Below, in pieces: positions 25,828 to 34,573 of a DNA stretch of 64,000 nucleotides. Positions within the stretch are counted from its first letter, which is position 1, and every line of letters begins with the position of its first letter. The stretch comes from Chitinophaga horti (GTDB lineage: Bacteria > Bacteroidota > Bacteroidia > Chitinophagales > Chitinophagaceae), in NCBI RefSeq assembly GCF_022867795.2, contig NZ_CP107006.1:4464001-4528000 (forward strand), in the 5' to 3' direction. The translations under genes and the position numbers were made by a program. The notes beneath the pieces were generated by a model. The model was not told the DNA's origin. It saw nothing but the letters and a program-made list of their open reading frames with translations, and ran no database searches.

Positions 25828-26546
25828 TGAACGTGATCAAAGATAACCTGGCGTTCGTGCAGCAACGCATCGCATCTGCCTGCCAAAAGGCCGGACGGGA
25901 AACGGATGCAGTAAAGTTGCTGCTGGCAACAAAAACAGTATCTGCAGAAAATATTAAAGTGGCACTCGCGGCCGGCGCCAACCTGATCGGCGAGAATAAA
26001 GTGCAGGAGTTAAAGGAAAAGGACGCGGAATTAAGGGAGACGGGTGTGGACAGGCATTTTATCGGTCACCTGCAAACCAATAAGATCAAAGACGTATTGA
26101 AGTATGTAAGCTGTATACAATCAGTCGACCGCCTCGATCTCGTGCAGAAGCTGGATGCGCGGCTGCAATCGGAGGGCCGGTCGGTAGACATCATGATACA
26201 GATCAACACTTCATTTGAAGCGAGCAAATTCGGTATTCATCCCGACGAGGCGTTGACGTTACTCGAAGCTGCCGCCCGTTACGATACGCTAAACATAAAA
26301 GGCCTGATGACGATCGGACTGTTTGATGCAGATCCGGAACGTATCAGGCCCTCTTTTCGTTTGCTACGGCAAATCAGTCAACACGCCATGGATGCGGGCA
26401 TACTACCTGCCGACGCCCGTGAATTGTGTATGGGCATGAGCGGCGACCTGGAAACGGCCATCAGCGAAGGCGCTACGATGGTACGTGTAGGCACCGCTGT
26501 TTTCGGCAAGCGGTTATATCCCGATAGTTACTATTGGAAAGAGTAA
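25827..26546 (+). CDS. YggS-family pyridoxal-phosphate homeostasis protein
   Basis: A 239-residue protein of the YggS/PROSC family, which holds pyridoxal 5'-phosphate on a TIM barrel and helps control free PLP and amino-acid pools. Landmarks: LLLATKTVSAENIK (PLP-binding Lys in the TK pair), GENKVQELKEK, HFIGHLQTNKIKDV, MIQINTSFEASKFG, GLMTIG, and the phosphate-binding CMGMSGDLETAISEGATMVRVGTAVFG. The chosen ATG overlaps the DUF2024 stop (TGATG) and gives the usual family start; an in-frame ATG nine bases upstream is possible. It ends 4 bp from a convergent gene. Confidence 0.93.
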   Translation: MNVIKDNLAFVQQRIASACQKAGRETDAVKLLLATKTVSAENIKVALAAGANLIGENKVQELKEKDAELRETGVDRHFIGHLQTNKIKDVLKYVSCIQSVDRLDLVQKLDARLQSEGRSVDIMIQINTSFEASKFGIHPDEALTLLEAAARYDTLNIKGLMTIGLFDADPERIRPSFRLLRQISQHAMDAGILPADARELCMGMSGDLETAISEGATMVRVGTAVFGKRLYPDSYYWKE

Positions 26547-26550
26547 CCAC

Positions 26551-26787
26551 TTAGTCGTGTCCTTCTTGTTTTACTAATTTGTTATAGATGCCGAATAACA
26601 GGAACGGCGCGGCCCATTGTCCGAAAAAGAGCCCGGAGTGCCGTTTGCCCAGGCAATGCATGGTAACAGATAATCCCATTGCGCCAATCGCTGCCCACAG
26701 AAAAGTATCTGACGGGAGTTTAGCGGTTTGATCTTCAATCATTTTGGCCACTTTACCTTCTTCGTGCCCTGCGTTTAATGCTGCCAT
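26551..26787 (-). CDS. Small two-helix membrane protein, unknown
   Basis: A 78-residue protein. Residues 1-28 are polar and helical; two hydrophobic segments follow at about 30-45 (FLWAAIGAMGLSVTMHCL) and 52-68 (FFGQWAAPFLLFGIYNKL). I do not recognise a named family. It lies 40 bp downstream of the DUF4142 gene on the same strand and may be co-transcribed. Confidence 0.6.
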   Translation of the reverse strand: MAALNAGHEEGKVAKMIEDQTAKLPSDTFLWAAIGAMGLSVTMHCLGKRHSGLFFGQWAAPFLLFGIYNKLVKQEGHD

Positions 26788-26827
26788 AAGAATTGTTTTT
26801 ATGTGAATGATGAAATAAAACGTTGCT

Positions 26828-27358
26828 TTACGGGAACTGCGTTCTCAGGCGCTGCACATGCTGGAGGTGCATTTTTATACCAGGCAGATACTTGGCGGCG
26901 TAAGCCTTCACACTCGGCGATACGCTGCTGTCCACCGCCATCTGGTAGAGCGCAACAGCCTTCATATGGTCTACAATCTGCCCGCTCAGATAAGCAGTAT
27001 CAAAGGTAGTACCGGTTAATGTTCTCATCGCCTGCTTCATTGCAATGTGTAACGAGTCGGGCGTGTTAGGCAGTGTAAGCGACCAGCGGTTACCTACATT
27101 TACCAGGTCCGACTGCGCGGTGGAGTGATCGCGGATCATCCCTTGTGCAAAGGCATTCACCGAGTCGTTCGTGGAAACAGAATCGGCCAGCCGGCCCATA
27201 TCTACCTCATTCCAGTTTCCGTACGATGCCTCCACCATAAATGCGCGGTCACGTGCTGCCAGCGTTTCCGGGGTTGCATCGTCGTCATCGCTACAGGCTG
27301 CAAATACCATCGGCAGCGCCACCAGGCAAGCCATCAAAAATGCATGTCTTCTTTTCAT
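26828..27358 (-). CDS. DUF4142 lipoprotein
   Basis: A 176-residue lipoprotein. The signal peptide ends in lipobox VFAAC, followed by an Asp-rich linker. The mature part is a four-helix, ferritin-like DUF4142 domain: DRAFMVEASYGNWNEVDMGR, FAQGMIRDHSTAQSDL, YLSGQIVDHMKAVALYQMA and a last helix with LPGIKMHLQHVQRL. DUF4142 proteins are exported and often stress-linked; no ligand is established for this one. Confidence 0.9.
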   Translation of the reverse strand: MKRRHAFLMACLVALPMVFAACSDDDDATPETLAARDRAFMVEASYGNWNEVDMGRLADSVSTNDSVNAFAQGMIRDHSTAQSDLVNVGNRWSLTLPNTPDSLHIAMKQAMRTLTGTTFDTAYLSGQIVDHMKAVALYQMAVDSSVSPSVKAYAAKYLPGIKMHLQHVQRLRTQFP

Positions 27359-27613
27359 ACAACAGATATCTTTTAGATTGAATCCTCGGCAACACGTGCC
27401 TGTTCAAACGTTCACAAACGCCATGCGCCGTATCTGCTGCTGTATCCGCTGGTGCTCCGTATTAACCTGCTGCACGTACATCCACAGGAAGAGATGGCAT
27501 TAAGGCTTGCTTAAACAGCCACAAAACGGTGGGGAAACGCTTCGCCGTTGCGTGGAGCTCATGGTTGAAAGTGCCGCTACTGGGATGAGCAGCACCGTCC
27601 CTGTAAAAATTAA
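27359..27613. other. Intergenic, no gene seen
   Basis: About 255 bp between the DUF4142 lipoprotein and the GH43 promoter. No coding frame with a plausible start, no hairpin and no repeat was noticed. Confidence 0.4.
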
Positions 27614-27643
27614 TTGTCATTAAGACAAATAAGGCTATTTTTA
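27614..27643 (+). promoter_or_regulatory. Bacteroidota-type promoter of the GH43 gene
   Basis: TTG (27614-27616), exactly 19 bp, then TATTTTTA (27636-27643), which differs from TAnnTTTG only at the last base. The ATG of the GH43 gene is 34 bp downstream. Confidence 0.5.
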
Positions 27644-27677
27644 GGTAGATGAGCTTACTGCTATTCAACAGACTGTT

Positions 27678-28670
27678 ATGAAAAAGATACTGATCCTACT
27701 CCTTGTATTACCATTTTTTGCCGCCAATGCACAGTACCGTACACCGGTGGTAAGAAAAGATATTCCGCTCGATTCTATCCGCCTCAGCGATCCGTTCATC
27801 CTGGCGGATAAAAAAACGGCGACGTATTATATGACCGGGACCGGCGGCATGCTCTGGAAAAGTAAAGACCTAAAAAAGTGGACCGGCCCATTCCATATCA
27901 CACAGCCCGACACCACTTCCTGGATGGGCAATAACCCGATGATATGGGCGGCAGAGATCCATCAGTATAAAAACAAGTACTACTACTTCGCTACGTTCAC
28001 CAACCGCAAAGTATTTATCGATACCGTGAAAGGCACGCCCATCGAACGCCGCGCTTCGCATATACTGGTGAGTGATAAACCAGACGGGCCATACGTTCCC
28101 ATGGCCGATCCCACTTACCTGCCGGCTGATAAGCCTACACTCGACGGTACTTTTTGGGTGGATACCAATGGCAAACCTTACATGGTGTACTGCTATGAAT
28201 GGCTGCAGAACTGGGACGGCACCATCGAAAAAATCGAACTGAAGCCCGACCTCAGCGGCTCCGTAGGCGACGGCGTGTTACTCTTCAAAGCCAGCGAATC
28301 TCCCTGGAGCAAAGAACGGAATGCAGAAGGTAAGGTCATTCCGAACAAGGTAACCGACGGCCCCTGGCTCTTTTACACGAAAACCGGCAAACTCGGTATG
28401 TTATGGACCAGCTGGATATTCGATGTGTATACGCAGGGCGTGGTATATTCGAAAAGCGGCACGCTCAACGGTCCGTGGATACAGGAAGCGCAGCCCATCA
28501 CACCGCCCAACTTCGGCCATGGCATGATGTTCCGCACGTTTGAAGGCAAACTGCTGATGTCCCTGCACAGCCATAAAGATGTGAATGGCCGCACGATACG
28601 CATCCCGCATCTGTTCGAGGTAGATGATTCGGGCGACAAACTGATCGTCGGCAAACGTTATCAGCCTTAA
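27678..28670 (+). CDS. Glycoside hydrolase family 43-like enzyme
   Basis: A 330-residue secreted five-bladed propeller glycosidase. A signal peptide (cut near AANAQ) is followed by blade markers of GH43: RLSDPFILADKKTATYYMTG with the base Asp in SDPF, an AAEIHQYKNKYYYFATF strand, TLDGTFWVDTNGKPYMVY with the pKa-modulating Asp, and the DGPWLFYTKTGKLGMLWTSW blade. The family cleaves arabinose- or xylose-containing plant polysaccharides; the linkage here is not known. It is 70 bp before an Oar-like TonB receptor on the same strand. Confidence 0.88.
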   Translation: MKKILILLLVLPFFAANAQYRTPVVRKDIPLDSIRLSDPFILADKKTATYYMTGTGGMLWKSKDLKKWTGPFHITQPDTTSWMGNNPMIWAAEIHQYKNKYYYFATFTNRKVFIDTVKGTPIERRASHILVSDKPDGPYVPMADPTYLPADKPTLDGTFWVDTNGKPYMVYCYEWLQNWDGTIEKIELKPDLSGSVGDGVLLFKASESPWSKERNAEGKVIPNKVTDGPWLFYTKTGKLGMLWTSWIFDVYTQGVVYSKSGTLNGPWIQEAQPITPPNFGHGMMFRTFEGKLLMSLHSHKDVNGRTIRIPHLFEVDDSGDKLIVGKRYQP

Positions 28671-28721
28671 ATGTTAATGTTTTCACAATACCGTCGTAAC
28701 ATTCGCGCAACACTGGACCAA

Positions 28722-28729
28722 TAGCTTTG
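28722..28729 (+). promoter_or_regulatory. Putative -7 element of the TonB receptor gene
   Basis: TAGCTTTG matches TAnnTTTG exactly, 11 bp before the ATG, implying a very short leader. No TTG lies at the expected -33 distance. Confidence 0.35.
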
Positions 28730-28740
28730 GCAAAAAAAGT

Positions 28741-31700
28741 ATGCCCAAAGCTTTACGCCTCTTCCTCAGCCTCATTTTAGTAACCATTATCTCCGGAAAG
28801 GCCTGGTCGCAAACCACCCAGGCGTCCTTCACCGGGAAAGTAACCGACAAAGAACGCAAGCCATTAGCCAATGCCAGTGTGCTCGTTAAAAATGAATCAA
28901 CCGGCTTTACCTCGTCTACTGTTACCAATGCGAAAGGCGACTTCGTGTTTAAGGAGCTTCCCCTCGGTGGCCCTTATCACCTGCTCGTTACATTCGTTGG
29001 CTTCGGTGAGCAGAAGAAACCGGGCTTCACGCTTAACCAGGGCGATGTAGTCACCGTCAACTTCGAGTTAAGCAACAGCACCCGCGACATCAGCGAGGTG
29101 ACCGTTACCGGCAACGCCAGCAAAACCCGTGGTAAAATCGAAAACCTCGGTGCAGCTACGGCCATCAACTCTAAACTGATGACCAAGATGCCCGTAAACG
29201 GCAGGAACTTCGCCAACCTCATGGACCTGTCCCCACTCAGCCGCGGCGGTAACATCTCCGGCCAGCTGGGCTCTTCTACCAACTACACCATCGATGGTAT
29301 GAATGCTAAAAACCCTACTTCTGCCGGTGCTACCACCAGCCGTAGCGGTGCGCCTTACAGCATTTCCATCGAAGCGGTAAGGGAGTTTAAAGTAGTGACG
29401 AATCAGTATGATGTAACGTATGGCCGCAGCGGTGGCGGCACGGTAAGTGCGGTAACCAAATCGGGTACCAACACGCTCTCCGGTTCTGTATTCGGTTTCG
29501 GTCGTGCAGATTACCTGGCCAGTCCTTACGACATTCGTGGTAACAAGCGTAACAACGATTATTCTACTTATCAATATGGTTTCACTTTGGGTGGACCCAT
29601 CATCAAAGACAAACTGCACTTCTTCCTCGCCTGGGACCACCAGCAGGACATGCGCTCGCTCATTATCGCCGACATCCGTTCTGCAGCAGACGAAGCCAGG
29701 CTCGGCATCACCAAACAGATCCTGGATTCTACCGTAGGCATCGCCCGTAACCAATACGGCGTATCCAACAACACACAATACGGCGCCTTCGATAAAAAAC
29801 GCGCATCCGATGCAGCGTTTCTTCGCCTGGACTGGCAGCTGAACAAAAACAACCTGCTGACCATCCGCGACAACATGACCAATGACAAAAACAAACTGGG
29901 CCTGGTAGATAACACCGCCATCAACCTGTACGAGTCGACTGGTAATGACTTCAACTTTGACAACAGCCTGATGGCGAGCCTGCGTTCTTCCATCAACTCA
30001 AGGCTCACGAACGAACTGAAAATTCAGCACCTGTATACCCGCCAGAGCAGCGAGCCCGGCGACGAACTGCCATCCGGCAACATCCCGAGGGCGATCGTGG
30101 AGCGTGTGGCGTCCTCTATCAACGGCGCTAACCGTACGACCAACATTCAGCTGGGTGGCCACCGTTTTGCGCAGGAATGGTTTAAGAACCACGTGTTCCA
30201 GCTCGTGAACAACCTGTATTACAATACCGATGCGATCCGTTACACCTATGGTGTTGACTTCATGTACACCCACGCACGTTCTGTGTACGGCAGTGAAGTG
30301 AACGGCCGTTTCCATTATGATGGTTTGCAGAACTTCATCAACAACACCCCTTACCGCTACTACCGCGAAGTGCCTTTGAATGAAGACAACAGCGTCGTAT
30401 CCAACATCTTCAATATCGGCCTGTACGGACAAATGCAAACCAAACTGGCGAAGGGCCTGGAAATGACTGCCGGTCTGCGTTTCGATTATGCACAGTATCC
30501 TTCTGCTCCGTTTAACCAACTGGTGTATGACGAGCTGGGACTGCGCACCGACAACAAACTGCGCTCTTTCATCGCACAGCCGCGTATCCAGTTTACCTGG
30601 GACGTGAATGAAAATCATACCGATTACTTCCGCGCAGGTGCTGGTGTATTTGCATCCGACATCAATAACTACATGGTGATCAACAACCTGGTATTTGATG
30701 GCAAACACCTCGCGACTGTAGACGTAAGAAACCCGAACGTACCGGCGGCTGATTTCGATGCTTACCGCAAAGGTGGCAACGCGCCAACCCTGGATGCCTT
30801 CCAGGTACCGACTATCAATATGAACGGTAAAGATGTAAAGATCCCGATGGTGATCAAGAGTAACATCTCTTATACCCGCTTCCTTACAGAACGCCTGAAA
30901 GTAGGCGTGACCGGCTTTATGACTTTGGGCAGGAACAACTACCTGTACGTTGACCGCAACATGTCCAAAACACCACTGTTCACATTGCCTAACGAAGGTA
31001 ATCGCGGTGTATTCGTTCCGTTGGAAAGCATGCCTGCGAACGGCGCGGCCGACTGGCAGCGTGGCCGCATCAGCACCGAACTGGGTCGCGTACTGGAACT
31101 GAACAGCGATGGTAAAGTAAACCAGTTCGCGGTAGTACTCGATGGTACCTACAACTACTGGAAAGATGGTGAAGTAACTTTGAGCTACACCTGGAACGAT
31201 ACCAAAGACAATATCTCTTTCAACGGTAACGTAGCAAATACTTCTACGCTGTCACTCCCGGTAAAAGATGACCCGAGAGATGTGAGCAACATCACTTATT
31301 CTGATAACCAGTTCCGTCACAAAATAGTGTTCTTCGGTACCTCTCCGACCATTGCTGGTTTCAGCATGGGCATCCGTTACTCCGGCATCGGCGGCACCCG
31401 TTACAGTCTGCTGTCTGGCGCTAACACCAACGGCGACTTCGTAGGCACCAATGACCTGGCTTACGTATTCGATCCTAAGAGCACTGCCACACCCGCAGCA
31501 CTGGCTACCGCGCTGCAAAAACTGCTGGACAATCCGAACGCCAGCCAGAGCCTGAAAGATTATATCACGAAATCTGTTGGTGGTATCGCTGAAAGGAATG
31601 GTGGTGTAAATGGTTTCTACGGCGTGTTTGATCTTCGTCTTGCTTACAAGCTGAAGCTCACCCGCGTGAAATCACATGCGATCGAAGTTTCTGCGGATGT

Positions 31701-31899
31701 ATTTAACGTAGCCAACGTGCTGAACAAAACATGGGGCGCCACCAAAAACTGGGGCAACACCGCACTATACGGTCTGCAACCCGGCCAGGGCTTTGACGCG
31801 ACCAATGTTCGTTATAACTACAACGTAAACAACTCCGGCCTCGTAACACCTTCCGGCGATCCTTACCAGGTGCAGCTGGGGCTGAAATACAGCTTCTAA
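28741..31899 (+). CDS. Oar-like TonB-dependent receptor with carboxypeptidase-regulatory domain
   Basis: A 1052-residue outer-membrane receptor. A signal peptide (cut near AWSQT) leads to a carboxypeptidase-regulatory-like domain (about 25-115: GKVTDKERKPLANASVLVKN). The plug (about 120-240) has MPVNGRNFANLMDLSPLSRG, YTIDGMNAKNPTS and YGRSGGGTVSAVTKSGTN, the pattern of OmpA/Oar-like receptors rather than SusC. The rest is a large beta-barrel ending in QLGLKYSF with the terminal aromatic. Such proteins take up peptides or polymers using TonB energy. No SusD gene follows, so it is not a classical SusCD pair. It may work with the GH43 enzyme just upstream. Confidence 0.93.
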   Translation: MPKALRLFLSLILVTIISGKAWSQTTQASFTGKVTDKERKPLANASVLVKNESTGFTSSTVTNAKGDFVFKELPLGGPYHLLVTFVGFGEQKKPGFTLNQGDVVTVNFELSNSTRDISEVTVTGNASKTRGKIENLGAATAINSKLMTKMPVNGRNFANLMDLSPLSRGGNISGQLGSSTNYTIDGMNAKNPTSAGATTSRSGAPYSISIEAVREFKVVTNQYDVTYGRSGGGTVSAVTKSGTNTLSGSVFGFGRADYLASPYDIRGNKRNNDYSTYQYGFTLGGPIIKDKLHFFLAWDHQQDMRSLIIADIRSAADEARLGITKQILDSTVGIARNQYGVSNNTQYGAFDKKRASDAAFLRLDWQLNKNNLLTIRDNMTNDKNKLGLVDNTAINLYESTGNDFNFDNSLMASLRSSINSRLTNELKIQHLYTRQSSEPGDELPSGNIPRAIVERVASSINGANRTTNIQLGGHRFAQEWFKNHVFQLVNNLYYNTDAIRYTYGVDFMYTHARSVYGSEVNGRFHYDGLQNFINNTPYRYYREVPLNEDNSVVSNIFNIGLYGQMQTKLAKGLEMTAGLRFDYAQYPSAPFNQLVYDELGLRTDNKLRSFIAQPRIQFTWDVNENHTDYFRAGAGVFASDINNYMVINNLVFDGKHLATVDVRNPNVPAADFDAYRKGGNAPTLDAFQVPTINMNGKDVKIPMVIKSNISYTRFLTERLKVGVTGFMTLGRNNYLYVDRNMSKTPLFTLPNEGNRGVFVPLESMPANGAADWQRGRISTELGRVLELNSDGKVNQFAVVLDGTYNYWKDGEVTLSYTWNDTKDNISFNGNVANTSTLSLPVKDDPRDVSNITYSDNQFRHKIVFFGTSPTIAGFSMGIRYSGIGGTRYSLLSGANTNGDFVGTNDLAYVFDPKSTATPAALATALQKLLDNPNASQSLKDYITKSVGGIAERNGGVNGFYGVFDLRLAYKLKLTRVKSHAIEVSADVFNVANVLNKTWGATKNWGNTALYGLQPGQGFDATNVRYNYNVNNSGLVTPSGDPYQVQLGLKYSF

Positions 31900-31920
31900 T
31901 CTCTTTCTCAGAATCATAGC

Positions 31921-31959
31921 AAAAAAAGTGGTGCATCGTTCCCGGTGCACCTTTTTTTT
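31921..31959. terminator. Bidirectional terminator
   Basis: Stem GGTGCA (31930-31935) with TGCACC (31946-31951), flanked by seven A on the left and eight T on the right, so it works on both strands. It follows the Oar-like receptor, and the next gene's stop is 140 bp further on the opposite strand. Confidence 0.85.
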
Positions 31960-32101
31960 GCCTAACGCTGTGTGACACCCGTTGCGTATTTGCTGCGTGT
32001 TAGTCACTACCTCATTTTCATCTTCGTGGCGCCCTGGTTTGCTGGTGCGACATCTTCTTCGTATCGCTCTTGTTTATTGCTGCGCGATTTTTTTCGCCAC
32101 G

Positions 32102-34462
32102 TCAATTCACCCCTGCCCGATTCTCTTCCTCGTTACGCCCGCGCTGCCTGCCCTGTTGCAGGTTCTTACCGAATGAATATTGCAAAGTGAGCGCTGCCCG
32201 CCTATACCCGAACCAATGCCGCAGGCGGTTGTCAATGATTTGTTTTTCCCTGAACACGAGCGACTGCACCTGCGTATCGAACAGGTCGTAAAAATTCAGT
32301 TTGCTGCTTAACTTTCCCTTTAACCAGTTGCGTTGTAAGCCCACGTCAAGGTAGCCGGCGGCGTGTATCACGTACAGGCTGTTACCGTTGATCGATCGAA
32401 AGTAGCCGGTAAGATCAAGCGTGATGTTCGCTGGCAGCGTAAAGACCTGGCTGCCCGAAATCACCACATCCTTCACCGGAACGGCATACGTCACGCCATG
32501 ATAAGGCATCTGCTCTTTACGATAGTTGCCACGTACAACATATTGCATCCGCCACCAGTTACTTGCCTTATGCGACCAGCTTACCTCCAGCGATGCAAAT
32601 TCGTGGTAAGGCACATTGCGGCCGAGGTAAGCGAGCATGTTCGTGGCGCTGTCGTATTCCGGGTAGCGGATCATCGCATCGTCCTCGCGGCCCATTACTG
32701 CCGTAACCGTTAGCGCCCGACGGGTGTACGCCAGGCTGAACGTGCTCGTGATGGAAGGCTGCAGGTAAGGGTTACCCACCCAATAGTTCTGCGGACTAAA
32801 ATAAAAGCGGAAAGGATTCAGGAAGGCGAACGTGGGCCTGGTGAGGCGGCGGCTGAAGTTAGCGTTCAGCTGATGCGCTTCCCCAAACTTATAGGTAACG
32901 CTGGCGGCCGGCAGCCAGGACAGGTATCGGCGGCGTACGTCGTAGGCGCGACTGTCCGTAAACTCCAGCCGCAGGTTAAGGCTGTATTGCCAGGGGCCTT
33001 TTGCGTGCTCATACAGCAGGTATGCCGCCATAATGTATTCGTGATAGCGAAAGGCGCTGGAACGGGCGCTATCGGGCACAAACGGGCCGTTCTGATGAAG
33101 GGTATCGTAGCGCAGGTTATTACGGGTGGTGTTGAAAGCGAACTTCACACCAGCCCGCCAGGCGCCGGTTTCGGTTTTGCGAGATGCGTCCAGCTGCAAG
33201 AGGCGCAGATCAAGATTGTTTTGCAGACGCGTTTTCCAGTAGTCGAGCAGCGCGTCATTGGCGGCGTCGAAAGTCTGGATGTCTTCCCGCTGCCGGCTGT
33301 TCACCCTGAGCCATGATGCAGTCGCTTCCAGGCGGGTTTGTTGCCACTGACCGGCATACCACAACTCGCCGGTATAACTTTGTTGTCGCGGCCAGGCGAG
33401 GTTGTGCGTATAGTTGCTCCACTTCAGGCTTTCCTGCTTGGGGTCGGTGGTGTGTAAGGTGTTGTAGCTGGGCGTATATTGACGGATGCCCGAAGAACGA
33501 AGTAATACTTCGAGTTGCTGGCCTTTAGCCGGACGGTACGCTGCTCCCAGTTGTACGCTCAGGTTGTTGTTCCCGGTGGGGATGCGCGTGCGTGTAGCCA
33601 TCACGTCCTGGTTGGCCAGCCGCTGTAAAGCATTGTAGGTGCGGAAACGGCTGCCTGTCGTATAGTATACGCTGGTCGCAAACGTAAACGCCTGCCTGCG
33701 AAAACGCAGCGACACATTTTGATCACTGACGGTATAACGGTTGCGTTGCAGCGTGACGCCTGCATTACCCTGCCAGCCGTCCGCCTCGTCACGCTTCAGG
33801 TGTATGTCGATGATGCCTTTGTATTCGCCATCGTACCGTCCGGATGGATTGGCGATAAATTCGATGGAGGCGATCTGCTGCGGCGGCAGGGCATTCAGGT
33901 AGTTCAGCAGTTCTTCGGGGCTCATCTGCGCAACGCGGCCATTAATGAAAACCGCTGGGGCCGCACCGCCGGGCAAACGCATGGTGCCGTCGCCGGCTAC
34001 TTCGAGGCCGGGTAGTTTACGTAGAATGTCGATCGCATTGGTGGCCGTGGCAAAAAAAGTATTGCCTGTTACCTGCACGATCAGCCGGTCGCCGGCACGT
34101 TGAAAGGGAGGCTTCTCTCCTGCTACGGTAACGCCGGAAAGCAAGGCTGCGTCGGGCGGTAAACGTAATTCACCCAGGTCGATGTCTGCATTCGTCATAA
34201 AAAAAATGTGTCGCAGCGACTGGTAGCCTAGCGAAGAAAATACGAGCGTATACTTTCCGGGCGGAAGCGATTTGAAGATGAAGTGACCGGCCGTATCGGT
34301 AACGGTGCCGGCTTTAAGAAGGGAGTCCTGTAAAACGTTGACGGTAACAAATCCAAGCTGTTGTCCGGAAACGGCGTCGGTTACCCTGCCGTTGACCGAC
34401 TGTCCGCTAAGGGTGCTGCAAACGATAATGCCCATGCTGAGAGCCCATAAAAAACGCATCAT
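32102..34462 (-). CDS. Outer-membrane beta-barrel protein, TonB-receptor-like (OMP_b-brl_3 type)
   Basis: A 786-residue protein: signal peptide (cut near TLSGQ), a carboxypeptidase-regulatory-like domain (NGRVTDAVSGQQLGFVTVNV), a shortened plug (ATNAIDILRKLPGLEVAGDG, FINGRVAQMSPEELLNYLNA, IEFIANPSGRYDGEYKGIIDI) and a long barrel. This layout fits the outer-membrane beta-barrel family common in Bacteroidota, with no TonB box that I can point to. The substrate is unknown. An AraC-type regulator is encoded just upstream in the same direction, and the 111-bp gap holds a promoter with three direct repeats, so it is probably that regulator's target. Confidence 0.87.
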   Translation of the reverse strand: MMRFLWALSMGIIVCSTLSGQSVNGRVTDAVSGQQLGFVTVNVLQDSLLKAGTVTDTAGHFIFKSLPPGKYTLVFSSLGYQSLRHIFFMTNADIDLGELRLPPDAALLSGVTVAGEKPPFQRAGDRLIVQVTGNTFFATATNAIDILRKLPGLEVAGDGTMRLPGGAAPAVFINGRVAQMSPEELLNYLNALPPQQIASIEFIANPSGRYDGEYKGIIDIHLKRDEADGWQGNAGVTLQRNRYTVSDQNVSLRFRRQAFTFATSVYYTTGSRFRTYNALQRLANQDVMATRTRIPTGNNNLSVQLGAAYRPAKGQQLEVLLRSSGIRQYTPSYNTLHTTDPKQESLKWSNYTHNLAWPRQQSYTGELWYAGQWQQTRLEATASWLRVNSRQREDIQTFDAANDALLDYWKTRLQNNLDLRLLQLDASRKTETGAWRAGVKFAFNTTRNNLRYDTLHQNGPFVPDSARSSAFRYHEYIMAAYLLYEHAKGPWQYSLNLRLEFTDSRAYDVRRRYLSWLPAASVTYKFGEAHQLNANFSRRLTRPTFAFLNPFRFYFSPQNYWVGNPYLQPSITSTFSLAYTRRALTVTAVMGREDDAMIRYPEYDSATNMLAYLGRNVPYHEFASLEVSWSHKASNWWRMQYVVRGNYRKEQMPYHGVTYAVPVKDVVISGSQVFTLPANITLDLTGYFRSINGNSLYVIHAAGYLDVGLQRNWLKGKLSSKLNFYDLFDTQVQSLVFREKQIIDNRLRHWFGYRRAALTLQYSFGKNLQQGRQRGRNEEENRAGVN

Positions 34463-34474
34463 GCTTTTTGCTCA

Positions 34475-34554
34475 CAAACCTAGTTGTGAAGGGCCCACCT
34501 GCCGTCCGGTTTAGGCGAAACCGGGCGTCCGGAATTATAAAACCGGGCTGTCCG
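34475..34554 (-). promoter_or_regulatory. Barrel-gene promoter with three 23-bp-spaced direct repeats
   Basis: On the minus strand TAGGTTTG (34475-34482) matches the -7 consensus exactly and lies 12 bp before the ATG. No TTG is present 19 bp upstream, so the core promoter lacks a -33. From that position outward, GTCCG (plus-strand reading) recurs at 34504-34508, 34527-34531 and 34550-34554, exactly 23 bp apart, with AAACCGGGC before the second and third. Repeats in one face-related spacing beside a weak -33 are what an AraC-type activator site looks like. Confidence 0.55.
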
Positions 34555-34573
34555 AACGAACGCAAAGATTGAT

